Part shown: positions 46,905-59,135 of the stretch, one piece after another | Position numbering within the stretch: the stretch's first letter is position 1 | Layout of the letters: each line of letters opens with the position of its first letter | Assembly: GCA_030765065.1 (NCBI GenBank) | Contig: CM060977.1 | Coordinates: 100,333,795 to 100,397,794 of the forward strand | Source: Deroplatys truncata | Taxonomy: Eukaryota; Arthropoda; Insecta; Mantodea; Mantidae | Length of the DNA: 64,000 nucleotides | Direction of reading: 5' to 3' | The notes under the pieces: generated by a model | The model's database searches: none | Told to the model about the DNA's origin: nothing | What the model saw: the letters and a program-made list of their open reading frames with translations, nothing else | Made by a program: the position numbers and the translations under genes

Positions 46905-47069
46905 ATTTTCTCTACCACTTATTTATAGCAAGTAGAGGAGGTATTGCATTCAATACAAAAATCATATTTCGAAATTTCAAATATAAACACACATTTTGAG
47001 GTGCCCCAAACTCAGAAAACCCATTTTGGGCAAAGATTTGTGTGTATGTGTGGCTTATGCTGATCGCAC
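46905..47069 (-). repeat. Family H, 3' fragment, inverted
   Basis: ttctctaccacttatttatagc and gaggtattgcattc mark the hairpin end. The match continues to the TG tract near 47035 and is then replaced by a second copy. Confidence 0.7.
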
Positions 47070-47488
47070 ATTGCTTTTTTACATTCTCTACCACGTACCC
47101 AATAGATGTTGCATTCTACCCAAAACTTCGATACTGAGATTCCACCGGAAATGCATGATTTGAAGTCTCCTGAATACAAACAACGCATTGTTAGAAAAAT
47201 ATCCGTGTGTGTCTGTGTTTGTGTGTGCCTGTAAACACACAACTCAAAAACGAAAAGTCGGATAAACATGAATCTTGGTATTTAAGTTCAGTACCAGAAT
47301 ATGCGACACGAAGATTTTCAACAAACTCCTTGTACCCCAAACCAGCATTTACATGTAACATTTTTGAAATCTTTGATTTCCTAAAAGAAAGTAGTTCTAA
47401 CGATTTTAATTAAACTATCTACCTATGTTAAAGATACGTTCATTAAAAATAAAATTAGGGCATCTTGAATTTTCCGGGAATAGCGGCG
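47070..47488 (-). repeat. Family H, B half, inverted
   Basis: From ttttttacattctctaccac to ttgaattttccgggaatagc, with gataaacatgaatcttggta and a TG tract at about 47203-47230. Confidence 0.8.
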
Positions 47489-48136
47489 CGCGCAGGAGAA
47501 TGCACTTGTAAAATATGAATTATTTCGGCCTATTATAAATTTGTGAAACACGACATTTCGGTGAGTAAATTAATCCAAACTATTCCTTATCTTTACATTC
47601 AGTACCTTGAACCCGTTGTACAGATCAATGGAGAGATTCACACACAAAGAGGGAAAGGCAATAAAATTGTAAGTTTTTATATTATTTATGTGGAGAAATG
47701 GTTGAATTATATCAGAGATATTTAATACTTAAATTTGGATATACTTATGATTGTTAAAATTTCCTAAATATTTAAAAAAAACTGTTCATGCATCTTGTAA
47801 CAAGGATACTGTACTTCATACAATAATAATTCTTCGCAGATCGACGCAACTATATCACGTATTAGTGAAGCACAATAAATTTACATAAAGTATATGTTTA
47901 GTGTTCAAGTGTAATCCTATGAACTCCTAGATATATTGCCCAAATAGAGTCAGATCCATGTTACCTAACCATTCCTTTGCAAGATAATGGTTTTCCACTT
48001 TAGTAACTACCAGCTTAAGTAATAATTACAAATTAATATGGTATATTGAACGTCTTACCAAGAGTATATTTGGAGAACAGCTTGGTTGATTTAGCACTGA
48101 AGTGGAAGCGCTGCAAATGTTACTTAAAGTCACTAG
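47489..48136. other. No recognisable feature
   Basis: AT-rich. The 60-codon frame at 47543-47725 has no supporting evidence. Confidence 0.5.
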
Positions 48137-48144
48137 TAAAAAAA

Positions 48145-48986
48145 TTTGATGTGTTACGCTCACATGACTGTCCCTACTCTTGTAAAAACTATTTTTACAA
48201 ACGCTTATTCTCCATATGCTTCATGATAATCGAGATGTTAATCTTATTGCTAATTTTATTGTAGATGCAAGACTTTAAGCAATAGTTAAATATTTTAAGA
48301 GCTGTTTGCTATGTGAAGTATTCCATTCTCTTTGTATAACTAGGACAAAAAAAATGAATACCGAATTTTCATTTGAGAAAAAGTATAAATATTGGAAAAT
48401 TTAAGGGAATAACAAGCAATATCTCCAAAATGGCTCACTCAACAACAAAAAATGTATATGACATAAATTGTGTATTTTATCGCGATCTACATTTTTTGTG
48501 TAGTAAAATTTGTCTATCTCTTATGGCTTACCAGTTATGCAAAAGTCGTTCACAATTAAGAATACTTTTGGAGACATTCCCAGAAAATTCGAGATATACA
48601 TTTCATTTGTCATGAAAATATCTTAAACATACGATATTTTACTTAAAATCGTTAGAGCAATTTTTGAGAAAACTAAAATTTTCGAAAAATTTTCCATCTA
48701 AAGGGTAATCTGGGGTAGGGAGATTTTCTTGAAAACCTTCGTGTCGCATCTTTGGAAGATACTGAAGCTAAAAACCAAGTTTGGTGTTTATCCGACGTTC
48801 GTTTCTGCGTTATGCTGTTCACAGACACACACAGCACACACACACACACACGAACATGTTTCCAAAAGTGCTTTTTTGGATTCAGGGGGTCTCAAAACAT
48901 ATATTTCCGGTGAAATCTCCGTATCGAATTTTTGGGTGGAATACAACAATTCCCCTACTTACTATACGTAATAGAGAAAGTAAAAA
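48145..48986 (+). mobile_element. Family H, full length (subfamily 2)
   Basis: From ttgatgtgttacgctcacat to cgtaatagagaaagtaaaaa. It has the subfamily 2 A half (acaaacgcttattctccata) and a CA tract at about 48823-48851. A run of A residues precedes it, as at other insertion points. Confidence 0.88.
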
Positions 48987-49415
48987 TATAACGTAGTGCA
49001 AAAATTAAGCCCTCTTTATTTCAGAAAGAGTTTTATATAATCTTGTATAACTGATACACATTAAGCTATAGACGAAAACGACAAACAAGAAGTTTATTTC
49101 AAAAACTTTTTTGTGGCCTTAGCCATTTACGAGATATCCGTTATTAGTGGTTGGTATTGTTGAATACTTAGCCATTCTTTTAAAGTGCTGTCAACATTCA
49201 ATTGTTTTTCACGATGTCATGGAAACAGTATGAAATTTTAAGGTCAGCATTTAGCGTCCAGTTCTTAAACATTTGACTATCGCTGTTCTGGTATTTTTCA
49301 AATGTTTATTAGAATTAAAATAAAGTAAATATAAAAATAAGCTTTAGTGAGATAGTTTTCTAACACTGATAAACTGCATAGGATGGAGAAAGTCATATGT
49401 ACGTATCACATCAGA
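48987..49415 (-). repeat. Family H, A half and middle, inverted
   Basis: Starts within tataatcttgtataactgat, continues gcgtccagttcttaaacatt, and ends at gtatcacatcagatg. It abuts the plus-strand copy tail to tail. Confidence 0.8.
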
Positions 49416-50261
49416 TGTTTTTCTTATTGGGACATATTGGCTAACGAATCCCAAATAACTTCAGTAGCTGCCGTTAAGCGGTGTTGTTTACCAACCGTAT
49501 TTCTATTAGTCATTGTATGTGGCATGTCGGAGTTTTTAGTGTCTGCGTTCGGTCGTCCTTCACCTAGCTCGGGGAGTTCTATTCTACTAATTTGAGTGCA
49601 CGCATATCTTCTATAATGAGTTTCTTATATAACTTAGTTAAAAGTGCTACTGACTGCCCTATTCATCTGGGCCTGTCTGTTGCCATTTTATATAAGCAGA
49701 TGGTTTGACATTAAAACGTAGGTATTTTACAGAACCGTAGACGTGATGTATATTTTCTGATTTTGTATATTTAATTTTGTTTCATCCCGGCCATATGACT
49801 TTTTTAACTAAGTGTGAGTTTCCTTAATCGTTTTGGGCAATATTTAATTGTTTTAATTCTCATGATTTTGTTAATCTTTATCCAATTTGTTAAGTTATCC
49901 CGAATTTACCTAAATTGTTAGCTTGCTCAGAGTTAATGTAAATGTAAGGTTTTATCTGATGATCTGTGTTTTGGTAGTCACTTACATTGCGGCATTGCGG
50001 GAATTGTTTCTTAATGGTGTTGATCTTTTTAATGGTCAAGCAAGCGTGAGGTGAAGAGCTGTAATGATCGAGGTAAATAAAGCAAATCCGTTATGTATTT
50101 ATGTTAAGATAATTTATCTTATGTCCCCTCTCCAATAATTACGTGATTTGTGTGAATTCACGCAATAACATAATAATTTCTTAAAAGTTGTAATTATGAA
50201 AATTTTTTGTGTTCATGCTGGATATGATGATGTATATTGTCTTATGGTAAACATTTGTTGT
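49416..50261. other. No recognisable feature
   Basis: T-rich sequence without repeat match. A 70-codon frame at 49383-49595 starts inside the preceding repeat and is not supported. Confidence 0.5.
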
Positions 50262-50770
50262 ATACTCTGTGAAGAGCATAACTTATAAACGAAAAGTCGA
50301 TTAAATGCTAAACTTGATATTTAGCTTCAGCTTTTTCCTAGCATGCAACACGAAGATTTTCAAACAAAACTCCCCACCCAAAACTACCCTTTGCATGAAA
50401 AAATTTCGCTGTTTGTCAGTTTTTAAAATACTCTACCGTTTTTTTTTATTTAAATGTCATATTTTTAAGATATTACCATGTCAAAGAAGATATTTATCTT
50501 AAATATTTTGAGAATAGTCTGTGAAGTCCCCTTCATTCGAGACGAATGTTGTACAATTTTCTATAAATTATTAAACATAGCATATAGACCAATACCACAC
50601 AAAAATTACATCTCTCTTTAAAACACACACTTTTCTCTGCCATCGGCCCTATCCGACATACTTTATTACTGGCTTGAAATTTTCAGCATCTGAAATTTTC
50701 TTTAAAGGACTTCTCTTCAATGGTTTCTCGTGATGTCCTGGAAAGAGTACGTCCATTCAAAACCAGCATA
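50262..50770 (-). repeat. Family H, copy lacking both ends, inverted
   Basis: From tgtgaagagcataacttata through acacaaaaattacatctctc to tttctcgtgatgtcctgg. It is cut off by the SINE on its right. Confidence 0.8.
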
Positions 50771-51141
50771 CTGAGCGGAGTGGTGCGGCGGTAACGCGTT
50801 CGAGGGATCGATTCCCGAAAACCACCCACTCCGATTCATGGGTTTTTTTGCGGGTATTGCCAAGTCATCAGGCAAATGCTGGTGGTTTTTCAGCCCCCGA
50901 ATTTCCTGTTCCTCCGTTTCGTTCCATTAATCACTTCATTCATCCTACACCCCTTTAGGTCTGTTTTAGGATTAGAAGTGTCGGCAATGGTGTTTCGGTG
51001 CGGCATGGCAGGGCATGCTCTCTCTGGAGCTTTCTCCGTTCCCTCAGCTTTCGGCTGGTTGCCAGGAGTGAACGGTAGCCCCTTCGTTGCGGGGTATTGA
51101 CTGGTGAACCCTCTATGTAGGGTGAGTGTCTGCCTGAAATT
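50771..51141 (+). mobile_element. tRNA-derived SINE (family 1), left part
   Basis: A box TGGTGCGGCGGTAAC, B box GGATCGATTCCC at about 50805-50816, and a body with catgggtttttttgcggg, cccccgaatttcctgt and gtgtttcggtgcggcatggc. It aligns with 52682-53240. The copy is split after gtctgcctg by an inverted SINE. Confidence 0.8.
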
Positions 51142-51430
51142 CAGTTTTATTTATGGACGCTCTTTAACTGCTGTAGTCCTTAGTGTTCCATTCTATATTG
51201 GGCGTGAAATACCGCTAACTTTGCTCAGAGACCTCTTTATCAGGCTTGAGGTTGTTTTACGTGCCGTATATCTACGACACGGGACCACCGGCTTTATTTC
51301 CCTTCCGAAGAAAGGCATACTAAGGATTTTTAAGACCGAAAAAATCCATCGCCCTCCGCTGGGTTTGAACCCGCGATCTCGGGAAATAGAAGCTATCTTG
51401 GTAAACACTACACCACGGAGGACGATCCTG
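51142..51430 (-). mobile_element. tRNA-derived SINE (family 2), nested and inverted
   Basis: On the minus strand a head with GTGGTGTAGTGTTTACC (A box) and B box GGGTTCAAACCC (plus-strand 51361-51372), then a body ending agcgtccataaataaa. gtctgcctg stands on both sides and is probably the target duplication made on insertion into the family 1 SINE. Confidence 0.8.
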
Positions 51431-51580
51431 GTCTGCCTGTTTGACTTTCTAGTGCGTGTCAATCTGGGAAGTATAAGAACACTGTCATTGCTATGCCGTC
51501 ACTCCCGGTTCCGGTCGCCCGGTGTCTCACCTCTTCCTCTCTCCTTGGGGCGTCCTTTTGCGGGGCCAGCATATAGACAC
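51431..51580 (+). mobile_element. tRNA-derived SINE (family 1), right part
   Basis: Resumes the family 1 body: actgtcattgctatgccgtc and ggttccggtcgcccggtgtc correspond to 53106-53150. Together with 50771-51141 it makes one copy of normal length. Confidence 0.75.
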
Positions 51581-52009
51581 ATTTGACTGTCAATTCTTGT
51601 TTCTGTATCCCTGTATTGTAATTATGTATGAAATTAATGATCATTCTCAACCGATGTTTGTTCCACCGCAAAAGACTGTGCAGCATCTCCAGAATTTGGA
51701 AGACTATTGGTTGAGGTTAAGGAAGCCAGACTTTCGGACGAAGTTTCACGTCCTTTTGCGTGAATATTAGGATATTCTTCATCCCTTATTAGTGATAATT
51801 ACAATTAAAGGGGGCAAAAGTTAGGATTCTCCTTAAAAACCTAGATTAGTGTACAATAGTTGCCTAAAAAGCAGGGGGAGGTAAATGAAATGTACTCATT
51901 CCAGTTTAAAAACATAAGCATGCAACGTCAGGTAAGTCAGTTACGTAATGATTAAAGATGAGGGTTTGTGCGCTTCACGAAATACACGTTGACTCGACAG
52001 CGACATAGA
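51581..52009. other. No recognisable feature
   Basis: Possibly the decayed upstream part of the hAT relic; no motif is visible. Confidence 0.45.
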
Positions 52010-52327
52010 TGGACCTACAGGTAAACAACTAAGGGCAGTGCTGCAGGAAGCTGCAAATATCCAAGGGCATAACAATAATAGAAGAGGAAAGGACCTCCGG
52101 ACTTTGCACGCAGATATAAAGAATAAATGGCAAAACATTCTACACAAAAATACGGCTGTTTAAAAATTTGTAACATGATGGATACAAAATCATCAGACGG
52201 TAGCATACTGTGCTTGGCATATCCACCGTTAACGTGCTGTGACGTTGAAAGAAGCTTCTCGCAGTTCAAAAACTGTTTAAGTGATCGACGCCGACGTTTG
52301 ATATATGCTAATTTAAAAATGTCTTAA
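52010..52327 (+). pseudogene. hAT-type transposase, C-terminal relic
   Basis: The frame ending at the stop at 52325-52327 reads LAYPPLTCCDVERSFSQFKN then CLSDRRRRLIYANLKM, the typical hAT dimerisation block (VERSFS...LSDRR...NL). This domain joins transposase monomers. Upstream pieces lie in another frame and are not convincing beyond about 52010, so the DNA-binding and catalytic parts are lost. It is a different hAT lineage from the relic at 11555 (VERSFS rather than CEQTFS). A captured host ZBED-like exon is less likely given the isolation. Confidence 0.7.
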
Positions 52328-52681
52328 GTAGTGCAGTTCGGCTTGTGATGGCTCTGAAGCTATGAATGCATCATTAAGCAGGCTTCTTATTCTAACTTTA
52401 TTAATGGTTCAACACATCCCTCATATTTGTATATTGTCATCTGCTAGACCATACGGAATATTGCATTTCTCAAATTTTGAGTAGTTTGTGTAGTCGTAAG
52501 TCAACATAGATGCTAGGCATGCAGCTGTATAGTGTCTATGCATACGCAATCTGACATAAACCGCACAACCCCTCATCTTTAATAACGATAAAACAGTACA
52601 GATATTTCACCATCCCTGACGTTGACATTTGGTTTGCCTATTCGAACAAACTGAAGAGCGATTCGGGAAGGGATAAAAACC
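52328..52681. other. No recognisable feature
   Basis: AT-rich downstream flank of the hAT relic. I see no terminal inverted repeat. Confidence 0.5.
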
Positions 52682-53240
52682 TAGTGGGATATCTCAGATG
52701 GTAATGTCTGTGGGTCGCATTCGGGAGATCCCGGGTTCGATCCCCGGCGACCGCCCACTTTAGCCCATGGGTTTTTCGGTATATTTCGCGAGTTTTCAGG
52801 CGAATGCCGGAATGGTTTCCTTCATCCCCCGAATTTCCTGTCCTTCCATTTCGTTCCATTAATCATTACATTCATGCTTCGCCCCGTTTGATCTGTTTTG
52901 TGATTGGAAATGCCGGCGATGGTGTTTCGGTGCAGCATGGCGAGGAAAAAGGATGTTTTCTGTAAAGTTTCTCCGTCCCTCGGCCTTCGTGTGGTTGCTG
53001 AGATTTAAGGAACGCCTCTTGGGGGGGCTTTGGACCCTATGTTGGGCGGATCCTTGGTCTGCCTATTCGATATCGGGGCATCTATTTGGAAACTGTAGCG
53101 ACCCTGTCATTGCTGTGCTGTCATCCCTGCTTCCGGCTGCTCGGTGTTTCCCTTCATCTCATCCCTTCCTCCCGGGGCACCCCTTTGTGAGGCGTTGGTA
53201 CAATATAATGTTCAATCGGTGCCAAATCCCTTCCACCTCA
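52682..53240 (+). mobile_element. tRNA-derived SINE (family 1), full length
   Basis: The best copy of the family: A box GATATCTCAGATGG, B box GGTTCGATCC, then cggcgaccgcccac, catgggtttttcggt, cccccgaatttcctgtcctt, gtgtttcggtgcagcatgg and a 3' part ending near cttccacctcacaatcc. About 560 bases, long for a SINE. The 102-codon frame at 52953-53261 lies inside it and is not a gene. Confidence 0.8.
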
Positions 53241-54044
53241 CAATCCAATCCAAGCGTTTAAGACTTATTTAAGCCATACAATGCTTACACATTAACATTT
53301 AGAAATAAATTAGCACACCAGCACACCATCTTTTTTTTCAACTAAGAATTAATCAACCATTTAAATATTAACATCCTGATAGGATGCGATAGAGAAACCT
53401 AAAATTAACTGTTAACGTTCATTGTGCAACGTCCTAAAATGTATAGTGGCTTGGCATTAAACGTTCCAACTTTATTTTTCTCTCATTAAGCATGGAATTC
53501 CCAGACACCCCTCTACCGGCTTTTAAAATTAAATTCCATGCAGTTTAAAAACGTGTTTTACACCTCGCGTTTACTTTAAATTTTTGTTCTTTTTCTCGCA
53601 TTCATAAAGAAAGTTTCTCACCTGCACCAAGTATATTCTACACAAAGCCTCAATGGCACGATAAAACTCAATGAAAAAGTTTGGTACAGCTTTACAGAGT
53701 TTGCATTCAAAATTGTACATCTCTGAAGCATACATTCATGTAATCTCTTTAAAAGTGGATAATGCAGCCTCAACTAAACAAAAGAAATGGAAAATACTGA
53801 GTATTCTTAGTGTTATCTTTTAAAGATGTGGAAATATAAGTTACACTTTTAGCGCTTTCATAGAAATCCTGAAATCTCGCAAAAATTACAGATATACACT
53901 CGGTCAAACTAAAAGTGGCCGGTCTCATGAGCAGTTAAATTCCTTCGAAGTCCCTTCAAGTGGCCCTGCGGTTCACAACCGTCAACTTCTGTGCACCGCT
54001 TTAAATAACTATAACACAAGCCACAAACAACTGATTCGGGTGCT
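53241..54044. other. No recognisable feature
   Basis: AT-rich sequence without repeat match or coding signal. Confidence 0.5.
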
Positions 54045-54112
54045 TAGCGTGGAGCAGTGGTTAAGCTAATTAGCTTCTACGCAAGCAATACGAGTTCAAT
54101 TATCAGTAGTGG
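54045..54112 (+). mobile_element. tRNA-like SINE head, degenerate
   Basis: TGGAGCAGTGGTTAAGC is A-box-like and GAGTTCAATTATC B-box-like at about the right spacing. It lies just before a solo LTR. Confidence 0.4.
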
Positions 54113-54142
54113 ATTCTTATTTCCTATTCTTTACCGCTCATT

Positions 54143-54999
54143 TGAGAACGATATTTTCGGAGGGATTGTATTGTAGTTCAACTGTTGGGGAGCCGAACTT
54201 GAAGTAGTTGCAACCGCACGTATGGTACTCGGTAGCCTTCGCCCCAAGTTTTAAAAAATATTAACCTTGTAATTTTGACTGTTTCTTTAAATATTATATA
54301 TTTATGCTTGCCTCGGCTGCGTCAGTATTTATATTTTTTTAGAGACATGAATGTCTTAGCAGGGAGTGGTGCGACTGAAGAACGTAGGCTTACACAGATT
54401 ATAACTTTACTTCACTCCTTTTATTAATGCTTGACATTATTTAAATAACACTTCACCGATATAGAGAGTTGTGAGATTCTTTTGTTAATTACTTGCACTT
54501 TTTAACACGTAAACTATTTTCGCCTCACTGAATACGTATTAAATTTCTCGAAGACGCGTCATGCGTCCGATTAGAAACGCTGTCTACAAGCAACGCGTCC
54601 GGTTAGGAGCGCTGTCTACAAGGAACTAACTTCTGAATTTGTAAATTTTGCTTCATTTTAGTTTCTGATTGGCTAATCTTAGTCTATTAGAATACCTTCA
54701 TTTAACTAAAGCTTTTTCTGGTTGTTGATTGTCTATTTTATAAACTGTCACAAAAATTACATTATTGTTTCCAAGAATTACAAATAGCATTAAACTTTCA
54801 AATTAATTATTGCCTCAAGGTTACCTCATTGTTAGCAACTTTTGACCTATTATTCTCACAGCTCCTATATTAGTAAGTTACATAATACATTCACATAACA
54901 TTATTACACTTGTATACAATAATATAAATATATACAATGACTTTTACATGCATTTTATATATTATATTATACACATTTTGTTTTAGGGCATACTGTTAT

Positions 55000-55032
<33 letters not shown>

Positions 55033-55079
55033 TATATAACTAGACTGAAAATCATTTAAATGTTGAAAATACTGCCTCA
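54143..55079 (-). mobile_element. Solo LTR (family L), copy 4, inverted
   Basis: Fossil solo LTR of 937 bases in minus orientation (TGAGAACG at the left, CTGCCTCA at the right). The flanks CATT and CGTT differ at one base, consistent with an old 4-base duplication. An AT run at about 55000-55038 lies inside. Confidence 0.8.
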
Positions 55080-55712
55080 CGTTTTACTGCGATATAATCA
55101 AATAATATTGCTTGCGTTACTTCATTTTACTTGCAAATATAATTGCAATGATTGTGAAACTTCTGGTTATAAAATTAAATTGAGTATGAAACCTCCTCCC
55201 GACCGATAAATTAATTTCGTGGTTGCCGTCTACCTGTCTGAGGAGCTACTTATATAAACACCACATTAATAAAAATGAACAAAACTTGTTATATTTTTAT
55301 TCAGGTATTTAAAATGAATGAGGAAATACAAGTTGAGTAGCTTCACAGAAATTTGAACTTGCAACCCTAGGAACAGGAAGCTAAGTCTCTACTACTGAGT
55401 TAAAAGCGTTGCAGTAAGCGTGGCATTGTAATGTGCGTTAGTAATATTCCATTAGAGAACCATAAATCAATAAAGTGGTTTTGGTTACAAACATTGTGTT
55501 AAAACCCACTGTAACTTCTGTCTGTTTTTAATCTTGTATATGAATTATTTTTGGGAAGGCTTTTGTGATTATAGTTGTGTGCCCCATTACAACTACTACA
55601 AGAATAGGCGCAGTCTTGTGAAGACTGCCTAGCCTGGCTGTCCCGAGCGCTCAAGGAAGTCTCCGTCTCTCAGACGCCGGCCAGTTTTAAATTGAGCGAG
55701 TGTACATAATTT
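55080..55712. other. Mostly unassigned; tRNA-like head at 55320-55425
   Basis: On the minus strand of 55335-55410 an A-box-like TTTTAACTCAGTAGTAGAG and a B-box-like AGTTCAAATTTC occur at tRNA-like spacing, perhaps a degenerate SINE. The rest shows nothing. Confidence 0.35.
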
Positions 55713-56548
55713 TTACCCAGTATGTAGAGGAAGTATTGTTTTCTATTAAAAAAAATCGATGTCAATATTTCACCGGAAATACATTTTTAAAGCTCCCTGA
55801 AACAAAAAACATTTTAGAAAACGGTCCGTTTGATTGAAGGTGTTTAGACACAGCACACCCCAAAAATGCGACACGAAGGCTTTCAAGAAAATGCCTCCAC
55901 TCCGAACTATGGAACATACTAGAAACTTTCGAATTTCTCAAAAACTGCTCTAATGATTTTGATTAAAGTGCCACATATTTAAGATATTCCCATCACAAAT
56001 AAAATGTATAGCTTGAATTTTCTGGGAACGGTGTGTGAAGTACTTTTCTTTCTCTTGTAAACTGTATGCACAAAAGCTTACTGGGAAAAATATTCAGATC
56101 TCGTTAAAACACACAACCAATTCAGTGCCCTTTTGATGCCGTCAACCATTTCCGAGATATTCTGTTTACTTATTTGAATTTTCAAATAACTCCTACCTTC
56201 TTAAACTACAAAGGGACTATTTCATTTTTTTTCTCGTGGTCATTAAAACACTATGGAATTTCAAAGTTTTCACAGAGCGATGAATTGACTATCACTTAAG
56301 GCTATTGTATTGCACTTTCACCTGCAACGAAGCATGTAATAAACCCATCTCTGCAAACTCTTATCTCGACTTAAAATTCCCCAAATGATTCACATTTTAC
56401 ACAGAAAACCAGAAGAGGTCTAAAAACATTTTGAACATGAAAATGATTAACCTAGTCCTACACACGGCTTCTTTGAAAGAACAATTAACTATTTTGTAGG
56501 AATGTTTTAGAACGTGGGTAGACAAAGTCATGTGAATATAACATATAA
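55713..56548 (-). repeat. Family H, full length, inverted
   Basis: From tttttacccagtatgtagag to gtcatgtgaatataacatat. Both halves are present, diverged, with the microsatellite lost. Confidence 0.8.
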
Positions 56549-56555
56549 ATTTACA

Positions 56556-56958
56556 TAGCACGAAGAGAAGGTATTATATTCCACCCAAAATTCGATACGC
56601 GGATTTCAACGGAAATACATGTTTCGAGGCACCCCGAATAAAAAAAACGTCCCTGTGTATGTCTGTCTCTGTGACTGTGAACAGCATAACTCAAAAAAGA
56701 AAGTCGGATAAGTAAAGAACTTGGTATTTATGTTCAGTATCTTTCAAGGATGGGGCAAAGAGTTTCAAGAATACATCCCACACGCAACTACCTTACGCCG
56801 AACATTTTTCGAAAACTTTAGCCTTGTTAATATTGATTAATATGTCATATATTAAACAATTTTACATGATAAACAAAATATATGTCTTGAATTCTCTGGG
56901 AATAGCCTATAAGGTCCTCTTGACTCGGAAAAAATTTTGTATAACTGGTAAATTGGTA
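56556..56958 (-). repeat. Family H, B half, inverted arm of a fold-back
   Basis: Hairpin end gcacgaagagaaggtattat at the left, then cgatacgcggatttcaacgg to ttgtataactggtaaattgg. It meets the plus-strand B half at 56959. Confidence 0.8.
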
Positions 56959-57326
56959 AAAGTCATTCAGAATGAGGAGGACTTCAGAAGCTATTCCAAT
57001 AGAATTCAACACATACATTTATTTGTTATGTAAATACTTAAATATTTGGTATTTTAATGCAAATCATTAGAACCATTTTGAGAAAATAAAAAATAAGTAA
57101 GAGTGTTCCATGTAAAGGCTATTTTGAGTTTCGAGATTTTGTTGAAAGGTACTGAACTCAAATACCAATCTGTTATTTTTTGGATATTTTTTCAGTTATT
57201 CTGTTCAGGGATACCCACGCATTGAAGGATGCCTAAACATGTATTTCCGGTAAAGTCTCGATATCAAAATTTTGGCTGGAACACAGGTACCTTTACGTAT
57301 TTGATGTTGGTATAGAGAGAGTAAAA
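56959..57326 (+). repeat. Family H, B half, second arm of the fold-back
   Basis: Starts gtcattcagaatgaggagga and runs to ggtatagagagagtaaaat. Together with 56556-56958 it forms an inverted repeat of two arms of nearly 400 bases with almost no loop. Confidence 0.8.
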
Positions 57327-57691
57327 TGCATCTTCACCGTCCTAAACTCTTTGGGGATATCGTTACTCAAACGGAGAACACAGGGGTTGAACATCCAACA
57401 CGCTCGTTTGACCTGTATATGCAGGGTAGCGTTGTTAATCACAAAACCCACGGTAAATCAGAATACAGAGTGAGAGTGACAAACTAACTGATTTAGAGCT
57501 TGCTGATTACTGCCCATATATCCATAATTCCAGCCGCAAAAACTGCAACACCAGAGAAAATTAAGTACACCTCTAACCAGGTTCACAAAGGCAAATGCGC
57601 AACCGAAATAAAATGAATATGCGTATTTGAGCCATTAGAAACAGGCACCAAGTTACCACGAAACACGAGTTACACAAAAAAAAAAGATTGG
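57327..57691. other. No recognisable feature
   Basis: No repeat match or coding signal. Confidence 0.5.
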
Positions 57692-57925
57692 ATGTTTCAT
57701 TCATGTTACTTTTTCTACCCTCTATCGTTTATTAGTGGAGGAAAAAAATTATTCTTACGAACATGGATTTTTTATCTATTTTATTTTATTCTAGATTAGC
57801 CTTTACAGAGACAGCAACATTACACATTTCGTTATAGATACAAAGGGAATAACTCTAGTAAAATTGTAATAACTGGACGCAATTCGCTGGCAATTTAGTC
57901 TTTCTATAACATCAGAAGAAACAAA
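57692..57925 (+). repeat. Family H, A half split by a LINE
   Basis: From attggatgtttcattcatgt to catcagaagaaacaaa. The copy continues at 60704 with gaaacaaccgaaaatcgaca. Confidence 0.85.
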
Positions 57926-59135
57926 TAAATAAAATAAATCTGAATATAGATAGATAAGGTATCTTTATTGGTTTCAAATCACTGAAGTTATTACAAAAGT
58001 ATTTAGTGCATGGGTCATTGACTGTACATGCATATTTAAAATACAAGTAGGGTGACAAAATAAACAACAGAAAAATAAAACCAAACAAAAAGGGAACAAG
58101 AAAAAGGAAAATAGAGATAAATTACCGTCGTCTAACTGAACAAATTTGACCTAGCTTCGCACACTTTAGCCAAGAAATTTCCCATGTTTTGCCAGTTCCT
58201 CTGGTCAGCCAGTAGCTCCCATCATGCCAAGCTCTTTCTTGCGGGACTTAAAAATTTTTCTTTGAGTTTAGTCGTTCGCTGGTTCTCCCACTGTGCACAT
58301 TCCGCCAAAATATGTAGCCAGTCCTCATCCAAATCGCAGAATGGGCAGATTCTCCTGCCAGAATCGTCAGTCATTTTCTGTGCCCTCCAGCCCTCCCAAT
58401 CCAAACCATGCCATTCCTGATCTTTCCTTTCTTCCTAGATTAAGTATGTATGCCTCTTTACGCCAGTTCAATTTTATTTCATTTGCTAGACTTAGAGAAA
58501 GTTTAATTTTACAATCCGATTCTATTTCCTGTTGGTTGATGTCTCTTAGTTTCCTTTTGACTCTTTTTCATATGTTTTTATCATTTGTTTCAGCTCTTAG
58601 CCATACTGACATCATTCCTATTCTCCTCGAACCTCTTTCCAAAATCAGCTGCCCAAAACTTAGGAGAGAGTTTTTCTCGCTGGTATTTATAACATTTGGA
58701 CGTAGTGTGGAGTTATCCCCCTGCATCAGCCTCAGCCAATACTTCACTGCTCTTATTGTGCCTTGTGAAACTCCAAGAACTCTTTTATTAAATGCTACCT
58801 GTGTTTTATTTACGTGCTCTACTCTTTCCCATCCCCAGATTTCACTTCCGTATAACAAAATCGGCCTTATCATAGAGTTATACATGTTTTCTAATCTATC
58901 TACAGGTACATCCGGTAGCCGCGAGAGGGTACGTAATAATTCATTTAACTGCCCTCGTGCTTTATAGTTAGTTACTGATAGATGTTTGTTCCATTTTCCT
59001 CCCATATTGAATACTACTCCTAAATAGGAGACATGTTTAACGTTTTGTAGTTCCAGCCCCTCGTAATACCATTTTTCATCCCTGCCATACACATAGCCAT
59101 TTTTGAAAGGCATTGTTAATCTGAATATACTATTC
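57926..59135 (-). mobile_element. Non-LTR retrotransposon (LINE), 3' part
   Basis: A 181-codon minus-strand frame (58568-59113) encodes the region behind the reverse transcriptase palm: KWYYEGLELQNVKHVSYLGV, ARGQLNELLRTLSRLPDVPV, then MYNSMIRPILLYGSEIWGWE. After one TGA and a frameshift near 58430 it continues with QEWHGLDWEGWRAQKM and a C-terminal zinc-finger-like CPFCDLDEDWLHILAEC, ending about 58140. A 3' untranslated tail follows and closes in ccaataaagatacc then atctatctat, a short tandem tail as in CR1-like and related arthropod LINEs. agaaacaa stands at both ends of the whole insertion (57917 and 60704 regions), so it is likely the target duplication. The catalytic core is missing and the copy is inactive. 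Confidence 0.8.

Noticed and set aside
51104-51586. 160-codon plus-strand frame
   Set aside because: It crosses from one SINE into a nested inverted SINE and back, so it cannot be a gene of common origin.
58293-58967. 224-codon plus-strand frame
   Set aside because: It is the antisense shadow of the LINE ORF2 read on the minus strand, which has clear family motifs.
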